Shown piece by piece: positions 58,661-64,000 of a stretch of 64,000 bases of DNA. Under the pieces are notes generated by a model that was given only the letters and a program-made list of their open reading frames with translations, did not search any database and had not been told where the DNA came from. Origin of the DNA: JBMCWH01 sp048621635 (GTDB lineage: Bacteria > Patescibacteriota > WWE3 > JAUXAW01 > JAYEID01); NCBI GenBank assembly GCA_048621635.1, contig JBMCWH010000002.1, forward strand, positions 1 through 64,000, in the 5' to 3' direction. Position 1 is the first letter of the stretch; each line of letters begins with the position of its first letter. The position numbers were made by a program, and so were the translations under genes.

Positions 58661-60691
58661 ATGACCTTTCTAATTCAAACATTAACATGGTGGGGGAGCT
58701 TATTTTTATTGGGATTAATCTTCCTCCCGACTACGTTTTATTTTTTTAGAGACAACTTCGACTCCGGTTATGCTTTTTCCAAGATAATTGGAATAGCCTC
58801 TTTATCCTTTCTTACCTGGTTAGCGGGCAGTTTGTATCTTCTCCCTTTCGGAAGAGGCACAATTTTCTTATTACTTAGCTTTTTTGCGGCGCTAAACATA
58901 GTCCTTCTCCAAAAGATAAACATTTCCCAGGTAAGAAAAAAGATCCATTTGCTTATCATTGAAGAAATAATTTTCCTCCTTGCATTTATCAGTTGGGCAT
59001 TAATTAGAAGCTACCAACCCAAAATTTATGGCCTAGAAAAATTTATGGATTTTGGCTTTCTAAATGCTATTTTGCGCACTAAGTTCTTCCCCTCTAAAGA
59101 TATGTGGCTTGCTGGAGAAACAATAAATTACTACTATTTCGGACATTTAATTTGTGCAGTACTTAGTAAGTTAACAAATTTTAAATCTGCAATAAGCTAT
59201 AATTTAATGATTGCCACTATCTTTGCTCTCTCTTTTTTGGAATCTTTTTCCTTTACCGGTAATTTAATCCACTTCTTTTGTTCCGCACAAAACAGGAAAA
59301 AACTAAGCATTTACTTTGCCGGATTATTAAGTGCGTTATGCTTGACTTTGGGAGGAAATTTACAAATTTTTTGGTACGGGCTTAAAAATAAAACACTAAA
59401 AAACTATTGGTACCCAACTGCTACCAGGTTTATAGTGCAGAAATTCGGAGCAGCGGATAATACTATTCATGAATTTCCTAACTACTCCTTTGTGGTTGCG
59501 GATTTACACGGGCATCTATCTAACATCCCTCTTGTTTTACTTTTTCTAATGATTAGCCTTAAGAGTTTTCAAACTTTCTCTCAAAGCGGAACCGAAAAAG
59601 TAACTCAAAAAATATTTGCCTCCTTAATTTTAGGAATCATGTTGATAACTAACCCTTGGGATTTTCCAATCTATGGTTTGTTTTTAGGCTTAATGCTACT
59701 GATGAAAAAAAGCGAAAGAATAAAGTTACACAATCTAGCAAAAACAGTTCTCGAGGGCTTACCTTATCTTTTTGGAGCATTTCTATTTACCCTTCCTTTT
59801 TATTTACATTTTGATCAAATTGCAAAAGGAATAAAGCTTGTGGACAAACGCTCTCCTTTATGGCAGTTACTTTTTCTTTGGGGTTTTCCATTATTAAATT
59901 TTACTATCTTCTGTGTGTCAATAGTAGTAACAAAAATTAGAAAACGCTTAAAATTAAATAGAGGAGATCTGTTTGTTCTTCTAATGAATTCCTTAGCAAT
60001 TTTTCTCATAATTATTCCGGAAGTGGTTTATATAAAAGATATTTACGTCGAATCTCACCAGCGAGCTAACACCATGTTTAAATTTACCTACCAAGCATTT
60101 ATTCTTTTTTCCCTTACAACTGGCTACATCGTCACTACAAAAATTTTTAATAAATTAAACAAAATAGCGGTAAAAGCTGTTCTCCCATTCTGGCTCTTTT
60201 TCTTTTTTTTCATTGCAATTTACCCATACAAGGCGGTAAATTCCTACTACAATTTTCAGGATGATATTTCCTTAGACGGCACCGAATGGATGAGAACAAA
60301 GCATTTCGGGGACTATCAAGTAATTCAGTGGTTAAACACAAATCAAAAACAGAAGGCAACAATTTTAGAAGCTGTTGGCGATTCTTATTCCTATTACGGG
60401 AGAATATCTGCCTATACAGGATTACCTACTGTTTTAGGGTGGCCCGTACACGAGTGGCTTTGGCGTGGCAGTTACGAAGCACCGGGAGAAAGATCTGCCG
60501 AAGTCGCAACCATCTACCAAACACAAAGCCCAGCCACAGCTAAACGTCTATTGGGAAATTATGGTGTTGACTATGTAATTGTTGGACAACTGGAAAGAGA
60601 AAAATACAAAAATGTACAGGAAGGAAAATTTGCTATTTTAGGGAGGAAAATATTTAGTGCAGACGGAACAACTATTTACAAGCTCGAATAA
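58661..60691 (+). CDS. DUF2298 (YYY-type) membrane glycosyltransferase
   Basis: A 676-residue polytopic protein of the DUF2298 family found in archaea, Chloroflexi and CPR bacteria. The signature NYYYFGHLICAVLSKLT is at about 164-180, and FPNYSFVVADLHGHLSNIP resembles GT-C catalytic loops. A soluble C-terminal part has GWPVHEWLWRG and YVIVGQLEREKY. It probably transfers sugar from a lipid carrier at the membrane. It is placed divergently from the oxidoreductase-GT39 pair and converges on lexA. Confidence 0.85.
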   Translation: MTFLIQTLTWWGSLFLLGLIFLPTTFYFFRDNFDSGYAFSKIIGIASLSFLTWLAGSLYLLPFGRGTIFLLLSFFAALNIVLLQKINISQVRKKIHLLIIEEIIFLLAFISWALIRSYQPKIYGLEKFMDFGFLNAILRTKFFPSKDMWLAGETINYYYFGHLICAVLSKLTNFKSAISYNLMIATIFALSFLESFSFTGNLIHFFCSAQNRKKLSIYFAGLLSALCLTLGGNLQIFWYGLKNKTLKNYWYPTATRFIVQKFGAADNTIHEFPNYSFVVADLHGHLSNIPLVLLFLMISLKSFQTFSQSGTEKVTQKIFASLILGIMLITNPWDFPIYGLFLGLMLLMKKSERIKLHNLAKTVLEGLPYLFGAFLFTLPFYLHFDQIAKGIKLVDKRSPLWQLLFLWGFPLLNFTIFCVSIVVTKIRKRLKLNRGDLFVLLMNSLAIFLIIIPEVVYIKDIYVESHQRANTMFKFTYQAFILFSLTTGYIVTTKIFNKLNKIAVKAVLPFWLFFFFFIAIYPYKAVNSYYNFQDDISLDGTEWMRTKHFGDYQVIQWLNTNQKQKATILEAVGDSYSYYGRISAYTGLPTVLGWPVHEWLWRGSYEAPGERSAEVATIYQTQSPATAKRLLGNYGVDYVIVGQLEREKYKNVQEGKFAILGRKIFSADGTTIYKLE

Positions 60692-60699
60692 GTTGCAAA

Positions 60700-61314
60700 T
60701 TAAAAACGGCGAATTACTCCCACTACCTTACCTTGTATCTGCACATTCGTTGCGTAGATGGGATCCATGGAAGAGTTTGCGGGTTCCAAACGAATACGGT
60801 CTTCTTCTTTAAAAAATTGCTTCAAAGTTGCAAAACCATTTTCCAGTAAAGCAACCACAATGTCTCCGTTTTCTGCCGTATCCTGCTGCTCAACTACCAC
60901 GTAATCGCGGTCTAAAATACCTTCTTCAATCATTGAATCTCCTTTTACTTGTAGAACAAAAGATCGCTTCTTACCTGTGACCAGGCTAGGGGATATGGTT
61001 ATAGTTTCTGTAGGATCTTCAATTGCCTCAATAGGTTCACCAGCAGCAATCATTCCTACAAGAGGAACTTCAATTCCTTCTAATGATTCTTCTATCCCAC
61101 CTCCAATAACCTCAATTCCCCGCACTGCTCCTTTATACCGTTTTATTACGCTTTTATCTTCTAAAGTTTCAAGGTGTTCATGCACAGTGGCTAGTGAGGA
61201 TAGATCCATAGCATCCGCAATTTCCTGCAAAGTAGGTGAGGTTCCGTGTTTTTGGATATATTGGGAAATGAAGTCCAAGATTTCCTTTTGTCTTTTGTAA
61301 AGGGTAACGGGCAT
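60700..61314 (-). CDS. lexA: LexA repressor
   Basis: The SOS repressor, 204 residues. The N-terminal winged HTH has SPTLQEIADAMDLSSLATVHEHLETLE. The self-cleavage Ala-Gly bond is in GMIAAGEPIEA, the catalytic serine in KGDSMIEEG and the lysine in FATLKQF. A TTGACA-N17-TAGGGT promoter ends six bases before the ATG. No clear palindromic LexA box is seen there or before uvrB, ruvC or polA, so the target site in this lineage is unknown. Confidence 0.95.
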   Translation of the reverse strand: MPVTLYKRQKEILDFISQYIQKHGTSPTLQEIADAMDLSSLATVHEHLETLEDKSVIKRYKGAVRGIEVIGGGIEESLEGIEVPLVGMIAAGEPIEAIEDPTETITISPSLVTGKKRSFVLQVKGDSMIEEGILDRDYVVVEQQDTAENGDIVVALLENGFATLKQFFKEEDRIRLEPANSSMDPIYATNVQIQGKVVGVIRRF

Positions 61315-61320
61315 AATTCA

Positions 61321-61349
61321 ACCCTACCCAAACTTTACCCGAATGTCAA
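61321..61349 (-). promoter_or_regulatory. Promoter of lexA
   Basis: On the minus strand TTGACA, a 17-base spacer and TAGGGT lie six bases before the ATG at 61314. The transcript would be leaderless. Confidence 0.65.
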
Positions 61350-61406
61350 GGATCGGTTTACGGTTAACGCACAGAAGTTTATTTTTTCTAATTAAGACAC
61401 TAAAAA

Positions 61407-63314
61407 TTATGAAGAGCGCAAATCTTTGACACCAAGGAAAAACCAGCGCACTCCCGCAAGTAGCAAACCTAAACCAAGCGGGAAGAGAAAATAAGGAGTT
61501 GTCAAAAAGTACCAAAAGGGTTGCAACGTAATATCCTTCTTTAGTACTTTACCTGTTACTTCTTTCGAGTAATTTTCGAAACCAATTCCTACCTCAACTT
61601 GACCTGCCGATTCTTTATACCAAGGAGCAACAATCTTAAAATCTATTTTTTTCTCCGACCAGGGCGGTATAGTGCCTAATGTAAATTCCCTATTATCTGT
61701 TACCTTAATATCCTTTCCAACTAAACGTACTGTAGTCGAAAAACTACTCTGCGGACCAGGGTTTCTAATAATTACCTCTCCAGATAAAGGCCAACCTGCC
61801 AAATGTTTACTCGGTAAGTCAATAGAAACATCCAGATTAGGAAATTCTTCTACCTGGGTGTTTTCCTCTGAAAGGAAATTCACGTTGATAGTGTCATTTT
61901 GATCGGGAGAAAATTTGTACGTTCCTGCAGGATTAGGTGTTTCCGAGCTAAGACCTTTGTAGGCAAAAACTATATGAGAAAAATCAAAGGCAGAGAAGTA
62001 CTCCGCACCTCCTGTGGTTGAGCCCCAAGTAGGGTCGACTGCCCACCAGCCAACATCGGGGATATAAACCTCAACCCATGAATGTAAAACATCACTTTGC
62101 TCTGTTCCTAGACGTCTATCCTCGAAATAAGCATACCCCTCTACTAACCTTGCCGGAATTCCAGCTGCTCTACAAAGTGTCACTAACAAATCTGCGTATT
62201 CAGAACACAAAGCAGTATTTTCTTGTTCCAAAGCAGCCGTAGCTCCCAAGCGTTCGTAGGGTTGGCCAACTTTTTCCTCAGCATAACTTAAATGAGAAAC
62301 AACAAAGTTGTATAAGGCGTAGGCATTCTCTGTAACTGAGTTTTGTCTACTAGTCACTCGGCGAACAATTTCTTGAATTCTACTATTTTCCGTTTCCCAA
62401 AACTCCTTTGCTTGTGTATATTGTCTTGTAATTTCTTGGGGTATAGAATTGAGATCAGCCCCATTAAAAATTTCTTTTTTCTTATAAGTAACAAATGCTT
62501 TGCCCTTAAAATTAACCTTTAACTGTTCTTCTTCAGCTAGAAAATATTTAGCTAAATAGTTACCATCTTGATCAACGCGTACCTCTTCAGGATGAGGATC
62601 AATCGATTCGTAAAAAATTTTTTGTCTTTCCGGAACATCGGGAACCAAAGCAATTTCTGTATATGCCCGTTGAGTAGTGTCATTCTTTAAATAATAAGTT
62701 AAATCTAAAGAATACTCTTGATGATCACCAAAACCTGCTCTAACACCTTGATCTTGGATATCTTTATAAAGGAAAATCAAAGTTTGGTAATCGGATCCTT
62801 TTTCTTTCTTGGAAGGAGAAGGGGAAACATAAGCAACTTTTCCATAGCTTTCTGAGACGCGTAAATTTATTTGGTAATCTTTTATACCTGTTTGTTGACG
62901 GACACCAGGCAGCAACACTTCTAAAACACTTCCGTGGAGAGTCGCTACATCAGTCTCAAAACCAAGCTCCCAGTTTAAGGTATTACCTTTACCAGCAACA
63001 GGTCGGTCAAAAGATGTCTCAATCACCTTGGATTCTTTCTTTTCCACCAAATTTACACTTAAAGAGCCACGGGAATCCCTTGCCCACAAATTTTCTACTG
63101 CAATATTACCAACATTTAAGGAATGTTCCGAAGCATAGTACTCATCTGTTAAGTTGGTTAAAGAAATCTTCTGAACAACTTCGCAAGAACCGTCTTTCTT
63201 TATTGTATAAGTAACATTGTAAGAAGTTTCAAAATCACCTTTAGCATTAGAAAGGCGGGGAAAAAGAATCCAGGGCAAGAAAGACACCAGCAGTGCAATT
63301 TTTAATTTACCCAT
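61407..63314 (-). CDS. Exported transglutaminase-like protein with C-terminal anchor
   Basis: A 635-residue protein. A signal peptide covers about 1-24. A beta-rich domain follows to about 290. The transglutaminase/protease-like core lies at about 300-440 with the triad C in TALCSEYADLL, H in VLHSWVEVYIP and D in VDPTWG. A further beta domain precedes a C-terminal membrane segment and a short cytosolic tail. The triad suggests a peptidase or crosslinker acting on surface proteins. TGcTAATAT lies nine bases before the ATG. Confidence 0.85.
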   Translation of the reverse strand: MGKLKIALLVSFLPWILFPRLSNAKGDFETSYNVTYTIKKDGSCEVVQKISLTNLTDEYYASEHSLNVGNIAVENLWARDSRGSLSVNLVEKKESKVIETSFDRPVAGKGNTLNWELGFETDVATLHGSVLEVLLPGVRQQTGIKDYQINLRVSESYGKVAYVSPSPSKKEKGSDYQTLIFLYKDIQDQGVRAGFGDHQEYSLDLTYYLKNDTTQRAYTEIALVPDVPERQKIFYESIDPHPEEVRVDQDGNYLAKYFLAEEEQLKVNFKGKAFVTYKKKEIFNGADLNSIPQEITRQYTQAKEFWETENSRIQEIVRRVTSRQNSVTENAYALYNFVVSHLSYAEEKVGQPYERLGATAALEQENTALCSEYADLLVTLCRAAGIPARLVEGYAYFEDRRLGTEQSDVLHSWVEVYIPDVGWWAVDPTWGSTTGGAEYFSAFDFSHIVFAYKGLSSETPNPAGTYKFSPDQNDTINVNFLSEENTQVEEFPNLDVSIDLPSKHLAGWPLSGEVIIRNPGPQSSFSTTVRLVGKDIKVTDNREFTLGTIPPWSEKKIDFKIVAPWYKESAGQVEVGIGFENYSKEVTGKVLKKDITLQPFWYFLTTPYFLFPLGLGLLLAGVRWFFLGVKDLRSS

Positions 63315-63404
63315 CGTAGATTAATATTAGCAAGTTTCCGTAAATTGAAAAACAGCTAAAAAGAAATTTACTTTCTGCTTAATTTGCACCAATACCCCTT
63401 TTCA

Positions 63405-63413
63405 TGGTAAATT
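63405..63413 (+). promoter_or_regulatory. Extended -10 promoter of the holin-like gene
   Basis: TGgTAAATT with TTGCAC 18 bases upstream, ending eight bases before ATG 63422. Confidence 0.5.
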
Positions 63414-63421
63414 TTAGAAGG

Positions 63422-63820
63422 ATGAAAATACTATTTCGACACCTTCTGATCACAGGAGCGGTATTTTGGGCACTTAGTACCTATACGCCCTTAGTCACCG
63501 CTGAAGATACACAAAGTCTACTTATTTTCGTGGTCGTCCTAACTTTATTGAACGTAATTGTTAAGCCGGTATTGAAACTGGTTACTTTACCATTAACAAT
63601 TGTAACCCTAGGTTTGTTCAGAGGTCTATTAAATTTGGCAATATTATACTTTACAATCTGGGCTATTCCTGGTGTTTATCTTAACGAGTTTTATTTCCCG
63701 GGTTGGCAGCAAGGAGGTTTTTCACTCCCTGCTTGTCACGTTCCGCGCATAGGAACTTTTTTGCTTGTTTCCTTTTCTCTATCTCTTGCTTTTGATTTAT
63801 TAGGAAAATTACTTGACTAA
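63422..63820 (+). CDS. Four-segment membrane protein of the phage-holin-4-superfamily (PF04020)
   Basis: A 132-residue membrane protein with segments near 5-22, 30-50, 56-78 and 104-126. LLNVIVKPVLKLVTLPLTIVTLGLF is the hallmark of the PF04020 family, whose cellular role is unclear despite the holin name. I chose ATG 63422 (MKILFRH), eight bases after the -10 box. Its TAA stop overlaps the secG start (TAATG). No phage genes surround it. Confidence 0.8.
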   Translation: MKILFRHLLITGAVFWALSTYTPLVTAEDTQSLLIFVVVLTLLNVIVKPVLKLVTLPLTIVTLGLFRGLLNLAILYFTIWAIPGVYLNEFYFPGWQQGGFSLPACHVPRIGTFLLVSFSLSLAFDLLGKLLD

Positions 63821-64000
63821 TGAACACTGTATTACAGACCTTACACATAATTACTACTTTACTATTAATTGGTTTAATCTTAATCCAATCAAAAAGTCTT
63901 GGGCTCTCTCCTGCTTTTGGTGGAGATAGGGAATACCACACCAAAAGAGGGGTTGAAAAATCTGTTTTTATTATGACCATAGTGTTTAGTGTTATTTTTC
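63820..64000 (+). CDS. secG: Preprotein translocase subunit SecG, 5' part
   Basis: Starts with ATG overlapping the previous stop and runs off the window after 60 codons. A hydrophobic segment with LLLIGLILIQ, the loop LGLSPAFGGDREYHTKRGVEK and a second hydrophobic segment give the two-helix plan of SecG, which assists SecYE in protein export. The SPAFGG...RRG-like loop is characteristic. Confidence 0.85.
   Translation, partial: MNTVLQTLHIITTLLLIGLILIQSKSLGLSPAFGGDREYHTKRGVEKSVFIMTIVFSVIF

Noticed and set aside
63422..63820. Prophage marker (holin)
   Set aside because: The PF04020 family is common in chromosomes, and no other phage genes are near.
1..64000. CRISPR array, rRNA operon or replication origin
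   Set aside because: No regularly spaced direct repeats, no rRNA sequence and no DnaA-box cluster were noticed while reading.

Overview
The window looks like a stretch of a streamlined, fermentative bacterial genome, most probably a member of the Candidate Phyla Radiation (Patescibacteria). That is an inference. The supporting signs are compact housekeeping genes, several enzymes shorter than usual (PolA without its 5' nuclease, UvrC without its C-terminal HhH part, small AckA and enolase), no amino-acid or cofactor biosynthesis, an archaeal-type cupin phosphoglucose isomerase, pyruvate:ferredoxin oxidoreductase, and DUF2298 (YYY) and GT39 membrane glycosyltransferases. TGA is used as an ordinary stop, so the genetic code appears standard.

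Layout. 0.2-6.8 kb: membrane protein, polA, a broken four-helix 23S-IVP gene, a ClpE-like ATPase, rplS, yraN and an HD hydrolase. 7-12.7 kb: a MEMO-AMMECR1 fusion and a 1328-residue cell-surface VWA protein. 12.7-22.5 kb: an accessory region of mostly unrecognised genes with strong Shine-Dalgarno sites, terminators, operators and a tiny upstream ORF. It also holds tRNA-Lys, tRNA-Glu, tRNA-Ala, a tRNA remnant, a frameshifted GIY-YIG gene, a duplicated DUF389 gene flanking a TSUP permease, and a frameshifted secreted protein. 22.7-29.8 kb: uvrB-uvrA-uvrC with a DUF3850 gene. 29.8-35.7 kb: tldD-pmbA, rarA, DUF763. 36-42.8 kb: thiI, a dense non-coding RNA region with a tRNA-like gene, iscS-iscU, then ruvC-ruvA and ruvB split by a REP-associated tyrosine transposase. 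42.9-55.5 kb: sugar-phosphate and lower glycolytic genes followed by pyruvate-to-acetate genes (pgm, cupin PGI, ppsA, eno, gpmI, pduL, ackA, porGDAB), with rsmI divergent. 55.5-64 kb: envelope glycosyltransferases, a FAD oxidoreductase, lexA, a transglutaminase-like exported protein, a holin-like protein and the start of secG.

How the genes work together. Glucose-6-phosphate isomerisation, phosphohexomutase, phosphoglycerate mutase, enolase and PEP synthase sit beside PFOR, PduL and AckA. Together they give pyruvate to acetyl-CoA to acetyl-phosphate to acetate plus ATP. ThiI needs sulfur from a cysteine desulfurase, and IscS and IscU lie just downstream. UvrABC, RuvABC, RarA, PolA and LexA make the window rich in DNA repair.

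Two observations stand out. First, many genes have an extended -10 box (TGnTAnnnT) only 6-10 bases before ATG, implying leaderless mRNAs, and this pattern decides several start codons. Second, 37.3-37.9 kb contains two divergent, structured, terminator-ended transcripts springing from one inverted repeat. One of them begins with a tRNA-like gene whose anticodon loop carries a roughly 37-base insertion. A dispersed 33-base palindrome flanks the transposase and recurs elsewhere in the window.
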